Assembly (NCBI RefSeq): GCF_029522115.1
Contig: NZ_JAKWFK010000005.1
Coordinates: forward strand, 363,119 to 427,118
Length of the DNA: 64,000 bases
From: Trinickia sp. Y13
GTDB lineage: Bacteria; Pseudomonadota; Gammaproteobacteria; Burkholderiales; Burkholderiaceae
Reading direction: 5' to 3'
Part shown: in pieces, positions 1 to 8,469 of the stretch
How positions within the stretch are numbered: the first letter of the stretch is position 1
How the letters are laid out: each line of letters begins with the position of its first letter
Position numbers and translations under genes: made by a program
Notes under the pieces: model-generated
What the model saw: the letters and a program-made list of their open reading frames with translations, nothing else
Told to the model about the DNA's origin: nothing
The model's database searches: none

Positions 1-492
1 ATCGAATGGCGCGACGTGGAAAACGACGCCGCTTTCAAGGTCGCTTACACGCGCGAGGGCGAGGTGCGCGAGTTGGAGCACGACGGCCAGCGCGACGCGT
101 TCGATTGGTGGCGCGGCAGCGAGCCGCATGCATTCGGAGCGCGTCTGGGCGAGCAGCGCATCACTGGGCGCGTGTTCATCGACGGCGACGTGTTTCACGT
201 GTTTTGCCACGGCGCGGCGCTGGCGTTCGAGTGGCAGAACTTGCTGGCCCATGCGGCCGATGCCGAGCATGGCGAAGGGCGCTTGACCGCGCCGATGCCG
301 GGGAAGGTGATTGCCGTGCTCGTCGAGCCGGGCGCCGTGGTGGAGAAAGGCGCGCCGCTGATCGTGATGGAGGCGATGAAGATGGAGCATACGATCGGTG
401 CGCCCGCCGCGGGCAAGGTTGCCGAAGTGCTCTACGGGGTGGGCGACCAAGTGGCAGACGGTGCGCAGTTGCTCGTCATGGAGGCGCAGTAG
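1..492 (+). CDS. Acyl-CoA carboxylase biotin-carrier subunit, C-terminal part (likely methylcrotonyl-CoA carboxylase alpha), cut by window edge
   Basis: The reading frame is open from base 1 and ends at 492, so the gene starts before the window and only about 163 residues are seen. The last 70 residues form a biotinyl/lipoyl carrier domain with the biotinylation motif MEAMKMEHT, whose lysine carries biotin. The preceding part resembles the linker region of biotin carboxylase subunits that work with a separate carboxyltransferase. The MEAMKMEH form and the general look favour the 3-methylcrotonyl-CoA carboxylase alpha subunit of leucine degradation; geranyl-CoA or propionyl-CoA carboxylase alpha cannot be excluded without the missing N-terminus. 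No partner gene is visible because the neighbours lie outside the window. Confidence 0.8.
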   Translation: MEWRDVENDAAFKVAYTREGEVRELEHDGQRDAFDWWRGSEPHAFGARLGEQRITGRVFIDGDVFHVFCHGAALAFEWQNLLAHAADAEHGEGRLTAPMPGKVIAVLVEPGAVVEKGAPLIVMEAMKMEHTIGAPAAGKVAEVLYGVGDQVADGAQLLVMEAQ

Positions 493-782
493 GGCGGTCG
501 GCTGGGCGACGCCGCCGGCATGAGTGTCGCGGCGGTGAGGTGCTCGCGCGGGGAGACGAAGCCGCGGAAGGCGAAGACGAAACGGGACAACTGCAATCGC
601 CCCGCCTCGTTAGGCGATGCGTTTGGCCTTCATTGCGTGAAGGCGTTGCGCGGCCTCGCGTAGGCCACCCGTGACACGCAGCCGCGGGCGATCAGCGAAA
701 ATATTCTCCACAGGCATAAAACGCGTTTATTCCTGACACGAATAAACGCTCGAGATTCGCGACGCGGAACGAAAAAAGCCCG
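493..782. other. Intergenic, no gene seen
   Basis: This 290-base stretch lies between the 3' ends of the carboxylase gene and of the minus-strand lipoprotein gene. It is GC-rich up to about 680 and then more mixed. Reading frames here lack family features and a plausible start. I saw no convincing terminator with a T-run. Confidence 0.5.
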
Positions 783-1286
783 TTACTGCAGCGTGCCCCA
801 GCGCTCCACCGCCGGCTCGGCCGAGGCCCACTTCCATTGGGCTCCCTGCTTGCAAGCGCTGGCGGTGAACCAGTACACCTTCGAATCGGGCTTGTTGCCG
901 TCCACGAACGAGAACGCAAACTCCTTGCACGTGGCCAGCGCGCTGTCGATTTCGCGCGTCACGCGCACTTCGCCGTGACCGTTTTCGATCGGGAGCGTGT
1001 GTTCGACGCGCCACGGTTGCGCGGCGCCAACCGGCGTTTGCCCGACTAGCGCGGCAATGGCATCTTGCTGGTCGCGATGCATGGCGCGCATATAGCGATT
1101 CACCGCTTCGTCGGTGGCCGATTGCACCGCGATACCCACACCGATGCCGACCGCGGGGTTGGCCGTGACCGCGCCCGTCGCTATGCCCGCTACCGCACCG
1201 CTCGCCGCGCCGATCGACGCGCAGCCGCTCACGAGGGCGCCCGCGCCGATGCACGCGAGCGCGACGAGAATCGCGCGCTCTCTCAT
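783..1286 (-). CDS. Putative lipoprotein, tandem paralogue 1
   Basis: A protein of about 167 residues. The N-terminus MRERAILVALACIGAG leads to a lipobox (LVSGC), so it should be an exported lipoprotein. A glycine/alanine-rich segment (about residues 25-55) follows and resembles glycine-zipper membrane segments. The C-terminal half ends in WKWASAEPAVERWGTLQ, nearly the same ending as the gene just upstream, so the two are tandem duplicates. Its ATG overlaps the stop of the upstream gene as ATGA (1286-1283), so translation is probably coupled. An upstream in-frame start at 1355 exists but would bury the signal peptide. Function is unknown to me. Confidence 0.75.
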   Translation of the reverse strand: MRERAILVALACIGAGALVSGCASIGAASGAVAGIATGAVTANPAVGIGVGIAVQSATDEAVNRYMRAMHRDQQDAIAALVGQTPVGAAQPWRVEHTLPIENGHGEVRVTREIDSALATCKEFAFSFVDGNKPDSKVYWFTASACKQGAQWKWASAEPAVERWGTLQ

Positions 1287-1816
1287 TGCAAGGCGCCCCA
1301 TCGTTCGGTGGCAGGCTCGGCCGACGCCCACTTCCACGTATTGCCGTCGCGGCAAACCGAGGCGACGTAAAACGCGCTCGACGCCGCGTCGTTCTTGGTC
1401 GCAGCGCGATCGACGGAGAACACGATTTCCTTGCAGTCCAACGCCCCCGTGCTGATCGTGCGGCTAACCGTGACGCGGCCGTGCTCGTCGGGATCGAGCG
1501 GGACGCTATGCCGGCTCGCCCACGGCGCGACCGCGCCTACGGCCAACGGCCCGGCAGCTGCCGCGATCGTATTTTGCGTGTCGCGGTGCACTATCCGTTC
1601 CGTGTACTGCACGCCTGCTTTGGCGGCGGCGACTGCGCCAAGACCGATACCGGTCGCCACCGCCGCGTTGCGGGTGACTTTCGATGCGACGGCTGCGCCG
1701 GCGATACCGGCGCCAGCCGAGGCGCTTTCCGTGTACATGGAACTGCAGCCGCTCAAATCGGCGATGGCCGCTGCGACGAGCGCGGCGGCCGCGAACCGGC
1801 GCATTGTCTTTTGCAT
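1283..1816 (-). CDS. Putative lipoprotein, tandem paralogue 2
   Basis: A protein of about 177 residues from the ATG at 1816; an ATG at 1837 gives 7 more residues. The signal peptide MQKTMRRFAAAALVAAAIA ends in a lipobox LSGC, which predicts acylation and outer-membrane or periplasmic anchoring. Glycine/alanine-rich segments follow, then a soluble C-terminal domain with cysteines that could pair and the shared ending WKWASAEPATERWGALQ. It is first in a two-gene unit with its paralogue and overlaps it by four bases. The family looks restricted to Burkholderiaceae relatives; I do not recognise a function. Confidence 0.75.
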   Translation of the reverse strand: MQKTMRRFAAAALVAAAIADLSGCSSMYTESASAGAGIAGAAVASKVTRNAAVATGIGLGAVAAAKAGVQYTERIVHRDTQNTIAAAAGPLAVGAVAPWASRHSVPLDPDEHGRVTVSRTISTGALDCKEIVFSVDRAATKNDAASSAFYVASVCRDGNTWKWASAEPATERWGALQ

Positions 1817-1899
1817 ATCCGCTGCCTTTTTATCCATAGCCCTTTGCTTTATTACGAACTGACAGCATGAAGCACGCCTTGCGCTTGGCGAGCGTTTCA

Positions 1900-1937
1900 G
1901 CGCCTCATGAGGCGCCGCGGCGCGCGCGACGCCGCGG
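1900..1937. repeat. Back-to-back palindromes downstream of cdh
   Basis: A perfect 16-base palindrome (GCGCCTCATGAGGCGC, 1900-1915) is followed at once by an 8-bp inverted repeat (CCGCGGCG at 1915-1922, CGCCGCGG at 1930-1937). The gap between the cdh stop and the lipoprotein start holds both. No T-run follows on the minus strand, so it may be a stem-loop that slows RNA decay rather than a standard terminator. Confidence 0.45.
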
Positions 1938-2012
1938 CATTTTGCAGCAATGGATTAAAAAAGGGCATTCGAAAATTGCAAAAAATTGCAAAGTTGCAGT
2001 ATGAGCGAACCG

Positions 2013-2813
2013 CTACGAGGATGTTCGCGATTGAGCGGAAGGGGGATTTAGGCGTGCATTCGCGCATCGATGATCCAGCAGGGCTTCGGCCGAGCCCGTT
2101 CCGGCATCCGCATCGATGCTGCTGTTGACGATCAACCATCCCGCCTGCTCGGCCGAAGGGCCTGCGCCGGTGACGAGAATCGTTTGCCCGGCCATCGCGG
2201 CCGGACTCGTCGTGCCGCCGGCCACGATGTCGAAAGGATTGAAGTCGAAGGCGGGGCCCGGCATGCGCATCACGCGGTAGCGGGCGCCGTCGATCGTGAG
2301 CGGAGCCCACGCGCGCGGCGGATCGCTGCGATGCGCGGCCAGCGCCGATACCGCATCGGAGCGCATGCAGTCGATATGGATGTGCAACTGCTCTTGCGAG
2401 CGCCGCATCGCCGAATTGATTTCGAGTCCGATTTCGTCATCGGCGAGCGGAGCGCGTCGCGCTTTCTTCAGGCTGGCTTCGACGAAACTGCGCGCGCCCC
2501 ATGCATCGGCCCAATAATTCGGTGCGTCGGGGGCAAGCAGGCCAGGGCTTTCAATGCCGGAAATCCGATCGGTCGGGATCAACAGATGCTGCGCCACGCC
2601 CTGTCGATCGCGCAAGATGGCGAAGCGACGAGGAAGATCGACCGTCGCGCAGATGCCGGGCTTGCCCGTCGTGCGCGCGGCGGGCACGCAGTCGAAGCTG
2701 ACGATTTGCCAGAGTGCGTTGGGATCGGCTGCCGCCAGCACCGAGCATCCGGATGCGATGAGGGCGGCGCAAGCGGCTAGCGCTAGAGCGCGGCGGCGAA
2801 TCGAGTTGAACAT
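2013..2813 (-). CDS. cdh: CDP-diacylglycerol pyrophosphatase
   Basis: A 266-residue protein matching the Cdh family, which hydrolyses CDP-diacylglycerol to CMP and phosphatidate. The N-terminus MFNSIRRRALALAACAALIA followed by SGC is a signal/anchor or lipoprotein signal. The family's histidine-rich catalytic segment is seen as EQLHIHIDC near the middle, the HxH signature of this HIT-like fold. Conserved segments such as LIPTDRISGIESP upstream and NSSIDADAG near the C-terminus also fit. It stands alone between the OMP gene and the lipoprotein pair, all on the minus strand. Confidence 0.85.
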   Translation of the reverse strand: MFNSIRRRALALAACAALIASGCSVLAAADPNALWQIVSFDCVPAARTTGKPGICATVDLPRRFAILRDRQGVAQHLLIPTDRISGIESPGLLAPDAPNYWADAWGARSFVEASLKKARRAPLADDEIGLEINSAMRRSQEQLHIHIDCMRSDAVSALAAHRSDPPRAWAPLTIDGARYRVMRMPGPAFDFNPFDIVAGGTTSPAAMAGQTILVTGAGPSAEQAGWLIVNSSIDADAGTGSAEALLDHRCANARLNPPSAQSRTSS

Positions 2814-2926
2814 GGCCTGTCGCGTAGGTGCGGATGACGAGACGCGGCCATTGTGTCACGTAAGCCAGGCGGACGACGCCAAACTGCGCAGCGCCGTCCG
2901 TGCGCTGCCGCCGAAGGCGGCAGCCA

Positions 2927-3823
2927 TCAGAATACCTTCGTGAGCGTCGCGAAGAACGTCGTTTGCAACGGGTTCGACACGGCGATGTTGCCCGACGAAT
3001 CGGGCGCGCCCGTGGTGTAGTGATCGTAGGCGTTGGTTGCGCCCCAGCCCTTGGTCACCGCGCCCGTCAAGGTCCAGCCGCCGTCGAACGTCTTCGATAC
3101 GGCAACCTTCGCGTCTTGCCAGTTGTATGCCGAGAAGTTCTGCACGCGCTGCCAGCCGTAATGCAAGAGCAGGGAGAAGCCGTGCGTCAGATCGACGTTC
3201 GTGTTCAAGTCGAGGTAGCCGGAGCCTCGGCTGCCCTTGCCGCTACCTATCCCGAGCGATTGACTGTCATAGCCGAAGTAATTCGGCGTATAGGTCAGCC
3301 AATACTTCGCCGTGAACCATTTGTAGGTCAACGCCGCGACGAACTCGCCATAGTTGTAGCTCGTGTTGCTTGCCGACATGCGCGCGCCGGGGTACACATA
3401 GTAGTAAAGCGTGCCCGTGTACGACAGATCGCCGAGCGCGCCGCCGTATCCGCCGTACAAATCCCACTCGACGCTACCCCCTTCGATGAACTTGCTGCTG
3501 ACGCTCGAGAGCCACGTTCCGGCGAACAGTCCGCTCGAATGCGTGTAGTCGAACCCGCCTTGAATCGCCGGTTTGCCCCACGTCTGCCGGAAACCGCGCG
3601 AGACGTATTGCGACGCAAGCGTGACGTTGGCGGTGAACGGCGAAGCGGCGGGCGCTGCCGGGGCCGCCGGCTGCGCGCTCGCAGCCGTTGCGGCCGGCGC
3701 ACTGGCAGCGCTCGGCTCGGCCGTCTGCGCGAGCGTATTGTGCGCATACAGAGATCCGGCCAAAAGCGCCGCGCCGCTGACTGCGGCGGATTTCAGGCGT
3801 GACTTCGTTTTCGAGTGAGTCAT
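2927..3823 (-). CDS. TIGR02001-type outer-membrane protein
   Basis: A 298-residue exported protein. It has an N-terminal signal peptide with an LAQ cleavage region near residue 33, then an alanine/proline-rich linker (about 34-62), then a beta-rich domain. The domain starts with the family hallmark NVTLASQYVSRGFRQTW, which I associate with the TIGR02001 conserved outer-membrane proteins of proteobacteria. The sequence alternates aromatic and small residues and ends in a terminal phenylalanine (TLTKVF), as beta-barrel proteins do. It is divergent from choV across a 346-base gap. The substrate is unknown. Confidence 0.8.
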   Translation of the reverse strand: MTHSKTKSRLKSAAVSGAALLAGSLYAHNTLAQTAEPSAASAPAATAASAQPAAPAAPAASPFTANVTLASQYVSRGFRQTWGKPAIQGGFDYTHSSGLFAGTWLSSVSSKFIEGGSVEWDLYGGYGGALGDLSYTGTLYYYVYPGARMSASNTSYNYGEFVAALTYKWFTAKYWLTYTPNYFGYDSQSLGIGSGKGSRGSGYLDLNTNVDLTHGFSLLLHYGWQRVQNFSAYNWQDAKVAVSKTFDGGWTLTGAVTKGWGATNAYDHYTTGAPDSSGNIAVSNPLQTTFFATLTKVF

Positions 3824-4169
3824 GATGCGCTCCGTCGTCGTTGTAATCGGTATGGCCGGTCAGCTCTCTCGGATGCTTATCGGGTGCGGATCCGGTTGGC
3901 TGAGTATTGCCAGCCGATATACGCCGTGCCGTGGCGTTTTTGGACGGAAATTTGTGCTTTCGCGACATGCCGATCGCGTGCGCGGTTTGCATTTGTGGCG
4001 CGCGGCCTTATGCTTCGGCGCTCGGCGGGGGACAAAGGCAGCTGCGGGACGACGCCCGTGTCGCATTTTCGCAAGCGTGCGTCGGAATTCGTCGGCCGCC
4101 CGGGGATTTTTCTCGCAACCATGTAGGCAGACTGTGCAGGCGTCGGCCTGCCGCAAGGAGACGGAAGAG
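3824..4169. promoter_or_regulatory. Divergent promoter region, OMP gene / choV
   Basis: This 346-base gap separates the minus-strand OMP gene from choV. It must carry both promoters. Its clearest content is a 21-bp-phased direct repeat at 4058-4090, listed separately. A long upstream extension of the choV frame (to 3822) covers the gap but has no family similarity, and a good ribosome-binding site (AAGGAG, 4155-4160) favours the ATG at 4170. Confidence 0.6.
4058..4090 (+). promoter_or_regulatory. Candidate GbdR-type operator, choV promoter
   Basis: Two direct half-sites begin exactly 21 bp apart: GTGTCGCATTTT at 4058-4069 and GCGTCGGAATTC at 4079-4090, with GCAAG between them at 4071-4075. 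The second half-site matches the second half-site upstream of glyA at 11 of 12 bases, and the GCAAG element recurs at the same offset upstream of fdhA. AraC-family activators commonly bind direct repeats two helical turns apart. Binding by GbdR is my inference. The site ends 79 bases before the choV start. Confidence 0.6.
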
Positions 4170-5339
4170 ATGAGTTCACCGAAGGTAAGGGTGCAGGGGC
4201 TCTGCAAGGTATTCGGCACGAACCCCAAGCAAGCGCTCGAGATGCTGGCGGCCGGCGCGACGAAGGATGAAATCTTCGCGCGATCAGGCCAGATCGTCGG
4301 CGTGCATAACGTTTCGTTCGATGTGCCCGAGGGCGAAATCTTCGTCCTCATGGGGCTGTCCGGCTCCGGCAAGTCGACGCTGATTCGCCTGATCAATCGG
4401 CTCGTCGATCCGACCGCGGGTCAGGTGCTGATCGACGGACGCGACATCGCATCGGCGCGGCGCCGCGAGCTCACCGCGCTGCGTCGAACGGACATGAGCA
4501 TGGTGTTTCAGTCGTTCGCGCTCATGCCGCAGCGCACCGTGCTGTCGAACGCGGCGTTCGGGCTCGAAGTGGCCGGGCTCTCGCGCAAGGCGCGCGAAGC
4601 GCGCGCGATGACGGTGCTCGAGCAAGTCGGGCTAGCGCCATTCGCCCATAAGCTGCCGGCCGAGCTGTCGGGCGGCATGCAACAGCGCGTCGGTCTGGCT
4701 CGCGCCCTCGCCGTGAACCCGTCGCTGATGATCATGGACGAAGCCTTCTCGGCGCTCGATCCGCTCAAGCGCAAGGAAATGCAGAACGTGTTGCTGCAAC
4801 TGCAAAAAGAGCAGCGCCGCACGATTCTGTTCGTCTCGCACGATTTGGAAGAGGCGCTGCGCATCGGCAACCGCATCGCGATCATGGAAGGCGGTTGCCT
4901 CGTGCAACTTGGCACGCCGCAGGAAATCATCGGCCGCCCTGCGAACGATTACGTGCGTGCCTTTTTCGAGGGCGTCGACACGAGCCGCTATCTGACGGCG
5001 GGCGACTTGATGCAGACCGATGCCGTGCCGCTCGTCAGGCAGTTCAATGCCGCCGGCATCGCGGCGTCGTTGAACGGCAGCGCCGATTACGCATTCGTGC
5101 TCGATGCACAGCGCAAATTTCGCGGCTTCGTCACGCGCGAGGCGTTAGGCGCGAGCAGCCCTGAACTCACCCAGGTCGAGTCGATCGCGCGTAACGCGCC
5201 GCTCGACCAGGTCGTTTCGCGCGTCGTAGCGAACGCGCGCCCTCTGCCCGTCGTCGACGACGACGGCTGCTATTGCGGCTCGGTCGATCGCGCCGTCGTC
5301 CTTCAAGCCATCACCCGCACGCGAGGCTCCCATGTCTGA
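4170..5339 (+). CDS. choV: Choline/betaine ABC transporter ATP-binding subunit
   Basis: A 389-residue ATPase of the ProV/OpuAA type that energises uptake of choline or related quaternary amines through the inner membrane. Walker A is GLSGSGKST (about residue 65), the signature is [16 protein letters not shown] and Walker B is [12 protein letters not shown]. Two C-terminal CBS-like repeats follow the ATPase domain, as in osmotic or choline importers of this class. The start at 4170 has AAGGAG nine bases upstream. It overlaps choW by eight bases, so the two are surely cotranscribed. A 21-bp-phased repeat just upstream suggests control by a betaine-responsive AraC regulator. Choline is preferred over betaine because choX is nearby. 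Confidence 0.9.
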   Translation: MSSPKVRVQGLCKVFGTNPKQALEMLAAGATKDEIFARSGQIVGVHNVSFDVPEGEIFVLMGLSGSGKSTLIRLINRLVDPTAGQVLIDGRDIASARRRELTALRRTDMSMVFQSFALMPQRTVLSNAAFGLEVAGLSRKAREARAMTVLEQVGLAPFAHKLPAELSGGMQQRVGLARALAVNPSLMIMDEAFSALDPLKRKEMQNVLLQLQKEQRRTILFVSHDLEEALRIGNRIAIMEGGCLVQLGTPQEIIGRPANDYVRAFFEGVDTSRYLTAGDLMQTDAVPLVRQFNAAGIAASLNGSADYAFVLDAQRKFRGFVTREALGASSPELTQVESIARNAPLDQVVSRVVANARPLPVVDDDGCYCGSVDRAVVLQAITRTRGSHV

Positions 5340-6240
5340 ACTCATTCCGCTCGGCACTTGGGTCGACCAATCCGTTCACTATCTGCTCGATCACGACAGC
5401 CGCACGTTCGACGCGATCGGGCGCGGGATCGAAGCCTTCGCCGCTCTCGTCGAACATAGCTTGCAAATCATCCCGATGTGGGCGCTGATGGCGTTCTTTA
5501 TCGCCATAGGGTTGTGGCGAGTCGGCTGGCGCTTCGCGTTCTTCACCACGCTGTCGTTGCTGTTGATTTACGCGACGGGGTTCTGGGATCAGACGGTCAT
5601 CACGCTCGGGTTGACGCTATCGTCGACGCTGATCAGCCTTGTATTCGGCATTCCTCTCGGCATTTGGACGGCCAAGGACAAGCATGTCGCCCTCGTCGTG
5701 AGGCCGATTCTCGATCTGATGCAAACCATGCCGGCGTTCGTCTATCTGATTCCGGCAGCGATGCTGTTCGGCCTCGGCCGCGTTCCCGGCATCTTGTCGA
5801 CGGTGATCTTCGCGATGCCGCCTGCGGTGCGTTTGACGAGCCTCGGGATTCGCCATGTCAATCGCGAAATCGTCGAGGCGGGGCAGGCGTTCGGTTGCAC
5901 GCCATTGCAACTGCTCTACAAGGTGCAGTTTCCGAACGCGTTGCCTTCGATCATGCAGGGCGTCAATCAGACGATCATGATGGCGCTCTCGATGGTGATC
6001 ATTGCGTCGATGGTTGGCGCAGGCGGTTTGGGCAACGACGTGCTGGCCAGTATTCAACGGCTGGACATCGGTCTCGGGTTCGAGAGCGGTTTGTCCGTCG
6101 TCTTGCTGGCGATCATTCTCGATCGCATTACCGAAAGCTTCGGCCGCACGCCCGGGATGGCGAACGCGCCGCGCTTCAAAGGGTTGCGCAGTGTGATGCG
6201 GCTGCGCGGCGGCGCCCAGCAGCCCGCGACGCAAAGCTGA
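5332..6240 (+). CDS. choW: Choline/betaine ABC transporter permease
   Basis: A 302-residue inner-membrane permease of the ProW/OpuAB type with about seven hydrophobic segments. The conserved cytoplasmic loop is seen as EAGQAFGCTPLQLLYKVQFPNALPSI (the EAA motif that docks on the ATPase), followed by GVNQTIMMALSMVIIASMVGAGGLG, a hallmark of this permease family. Its start overlaps the end of choV by eight bases. The binding-protein gene choX lies further down, after a regulator gene. The ending RLRGGAQQPATQS is hydrophilic. Confidence 0.9.
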   Translation: MSELIPLGTWVDQSVHYLLDHDSRTFDAIGRGIEAFAALVEHSLQIIPMWALMAFFIAIGLWRVGWRFAFFTTLSLLLIYATGFWDQTVITLGLTLSSTLISLVFGIPLGIWTAKDKHVALVVRPILDLMQTMPAFVYLIPAAMLFGLGRVPGILSTVIFAMPPAVRLTSLGIRHVNREIVEAGQAFGCTPLQLLYKVQFPNALPSIMQGVNQTIMMALSMVIIASMVGAGGLGNDVLASIQRLDIGLGFESGLSVVLLAIILDRITESFGRTPGMANAPRFKGLRSVMRLRGGAQQPATQS

Positions 6241-6256
6241 CGCGAGCGAGGCCAGC

Positions 6257-7243
6257 ATGACGCCCGCCACCGTGATGCAGCCTGAAGCGGCTCAGTTCGC
6301 ACCCGTGCATTTCGGGTTTCTGACGCTGCCGAACTTTTCGATGATCGCGTTCACGAGCGCCGTCGAAGTCCTGAGGATGACGAACTATGTCGGCCGCGCC
6401 TCGCACTATCGTTGGTCGGTCATCTCGACCGACGGCGTGCCGGTGCGCGCTAGCAACGGCGTAACGGTCACGCCCACGCGCACCCTCGAGGAAGTCGGCG
6501 TGCCCGACGTCCTGATCGTCTGCGGGGGCACGCAAATTCGCAGTGCGGTCGATACGCGCGTGAAGGCGCTGCTCGCCGATCTCGGCGCGCGCGGCGTGCC
6601 GCTCGGTGCCCTGTGCACGGGCGCTTATGCGCTCATGAGCGCCGGCTTGCTGGACGACTATCGCTGCACCGTGCATTGGGAGGACATGTCCGCGTTGCAC
6701 GCGGAATTTCCTCGCGTGAAATTCTCCGACGAACTCTTCGTCATCGATCGAGACCGTTTGACCTGCACGGGCGGCACGGCGCCGCTCGATTTGATGTTGC
6801 ACCTCGTGGGCGAGCGGTGCGGCCGCAATCTCGCGGCACAGGTTTCGGCCCAGTTCATTCTCGAGCGAATCCGCAGCGCTTCCGACCATCAGCCGATTCC
6901 GGTCGATGCGCGCATCGGTTTTTCGCGAGCCGAATTGATCGAAGTCGTACGGCTCATGGAGGCCAACATTGAAGAGCCGCTGTCGCTCGAGGAACTGGCG
7001 CGTCTCGTACGGCTCTCGCAGCGCCACCTTCAGCGCATGTTCAAGGTGTACCTCGATGTATCGCCAACGCATTACTACCTTTCGCTGAGGCTACGGCGCG
7101 CGCGCGACCTGCTCAGAACGACCGATACGTCGATCGCACGCGTCACCTCGGTTTGCGGCTTTCAATCACCCTGTCATTTCAGCAAAGCCTATCGAGCTCA
7201 GTTCGGCTATGCGCCAAGCCGGGAGCGCCGGCAGGCGCATTGA
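6257..7243 (+). CDS. GlxA-family transcriptional regulator (DJ-1/PfpI domain + AraC HTH) within the cho operon
   Basis: A 328-residue regulator. Residues about 15-185 form a DJ-1/PfpI-like sensor domain (start FGFLTLPNFSMIAFTSAVEVLRM, elbow motif ALCTGAYAL), and residues 220-325 carry two AraC-type helix-turn-helix units ending in CGFQSPCHFSKAYRAQFGYAPSRER. It is closely similar in layout to the GbdR-like gene at 37215-38234, including NFxMIAF, TCTGG.APLD and PTHYYL.LRLRRAR. It lies 16 bases after choW and 94 bases before choX on the same strand, so it probably controls choline or carnitine uptake. The exact ligand is not known from sequence. Confidence 0.85.
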   Translation: MTPATVMQPEAAQFAPVHFGFLTLPNFSMIAFTSAVEVLRMTNYVGRASHYRWSVISTDGVPVRASNGVTVTPTRTLEEVGVPDVLIVCGGTQIRSAVDTRVKALLADLGARGVPLGALCTGAYALMSAGLLDDYRCTVHWEDMSALHAEFPRVKFSDELFVIDRDRLTCTGGTAPLDLMLHLVGERCGRNLAAQVSAQFILERIRSASDHQPIPVDARIGFSRAELIEVVRLMEANIEEPLSLEELARLVRLSQRHLQRMFKVYLDVSPTHYYLSLRLRRARDLLRTTDTSIARVTSVCGFQSPCHFSKAYRAQFGYAPSRERRQAH

Positions 7244-7337
7244 TGCTGCTGCGATGGTTTAGGCATTCTTGTCTTTGCGGTCGATGTTCTCGAAAACGGC
7301 CAAGCGCCGACATAACTGTGCGAACTGAGGAGAGTAT

Positions 7338-8285
7338 ATGAACCATCGCTTGATGAAGTGCGGTCTGGCTGCGGCCGCTGCGATCTTGATGACGAGCGCC
7401 AATGCAGCCGATCCGGCCGCATGCCGCAACGTGCGATTCGCCGACGTGGGGTGGACCGACATCGCCGCCACGACGGGGCTCGCCTCGACCGTCTTCGAAG
7501 GACTCGGCTATAACCCGACGAAGACGATCGCCTCGGTGCCGATTACGTTCGCCGGCATCAAGAGCAAACAGATCGACGTCTTTCTCGGCTACTGGTCGCC
7601 GACCATGGACCCGATGATCGAACCGTTCGTCAAAGCTAAGCAAATCGAAGTGCTGTCCACGCCGAATCTGACCGGGGCCAAATACACGCTCGCCGTGCCC
7701 GATTATGTCTATAACGGCGGTTTGAAAACATTCGCGGATATTCAAAAGTATGCCGATAAGCTCGGCGGCCGCATATACGGCATCGAACCCGGTAACGACG
7801 GCAATGCGCTGATCAAGAAGATGATCGACGCCAACCAATTCGGACTCGGCAAGTTCAAGCTCGTGGAATCGAGCGAGGCGGGCATGCTCGTTCAGGTCAA
7901 TAAGGCGACGCGCGAAAAGCAGTGGATCGTTTTCCTCGGCTGGGAACCGCATCCGATGAACGTGCAGATGAAGATCGACTACTTGAGCGGCGGCGACGAT
8001 GTCTTCGGGCCGAACTACGGCGAGGCGAAGGTTTTCACGGCAACGCCGCCCGACTATTCCGCGCGCTGCCCCAACGCCGCGAAACTCGTGTCGAATCTGC
8101 ATTTCACGACGGACATCGAGAATCACGTCATGATGCCGATCATGGACAAACAGGACCCGAACAAGGCGGCTGCGCAGTGGCTGAAGAAGAACCCGCAGGT
8201 GCTCGACAAGTGGCTGGCGGGTGTGACGACGATCGATGGCAAGGATGGCTTGGCCGCCGTCAAGTCGTATATTTCGACGCATTGA
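7338..8285 (+). CDS. choX: Choline ABC transporter substrate-binding protein
   Basis: A 315-residue periplasmic binding protein with a signal peptide ending at SANA-ADP near residue 23. It belongs to the OpuAC/ProX fold (IAATTGLASTVFEGLGYNPTK, DVFLGYWSPTMDPMIEPFV, IVFLGWEPHPMN), and its overall pattern is the choline-specific ChoX type. Aromatic residues in GYW and GWEPHPMN are positioned to box a trimethylammonium group. A ribosome-binding site GAGGAGAG lies just before the ATG. It is last of the choV-choW-regulator-choX group, and a 9-bp stem-loop follows it. Confidence 0.9.
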   Translation: MNHRLMKCGLAAAAAILMTSANAADPAACRNVRFADVGWTDIAATTGLASTVFEGLGYNPTKTIASVPITFAGIKSKQIDVFLGYWSPTMDPMIEPFVKAKQIEVLSTPNLTGAKYTLAVPDYVYNGGLKTFADIQKYADKLGGRIYGIEPGNDGNALIKKMIDANQFGLGKFKLVESSEAGMLVQVNKATREKQWIVFLGWEPHPMNVQMKIDYLSGGDDVFGPNYGEAKVFTATPPDYSARCPNAAKLVSNLHFTTDIENHVMMPIMDKQDPNKAAAQWLKKNPQVLDKWLAGVTTIDGKDGLAAVKSYISTH

Positions 8286-8301
8286 TTAGAGCCGCGCTCG
8301 C

Positions 8302-8330
8302 GCGACGCACTTGTCTCGGCAGTGCGTCGC
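8302..8330. terminator. Stem-loop after choX
   Basis: A perfect 9-bp inverted repeat, GCGACGCAC (8302-8310) and GTGCGTCGC (8322-8330), with an 11-base loop, lies 16 bases after the choX stop. It has no T-run, so it is either a weak terminator or an RNA 3'-end stabiliser. It lies between two converging genes. Confidence 0.5.
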
Positions 8331-8469
8331 ACGGGTACTCGTGTCGAACGACGGAGAAGCAGACGGAGAGGCGGAAGCAGACGCAGAAGCCGAGAAGAAA
8401 ATGCGCGAAGCCTTTAAATCGCGCGGAACGCATCGCAAAGCGAGACACGCTCGCGCGAGCTAACAACCG

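Noticed and set aside
3822..4169. N-terminal extension of choV from 3822
   Set aside because: The added 116 residues lack ABC-transporter similarity, cover the operator repeat, and the ATG at 4170 has a good ribosome-binding site.
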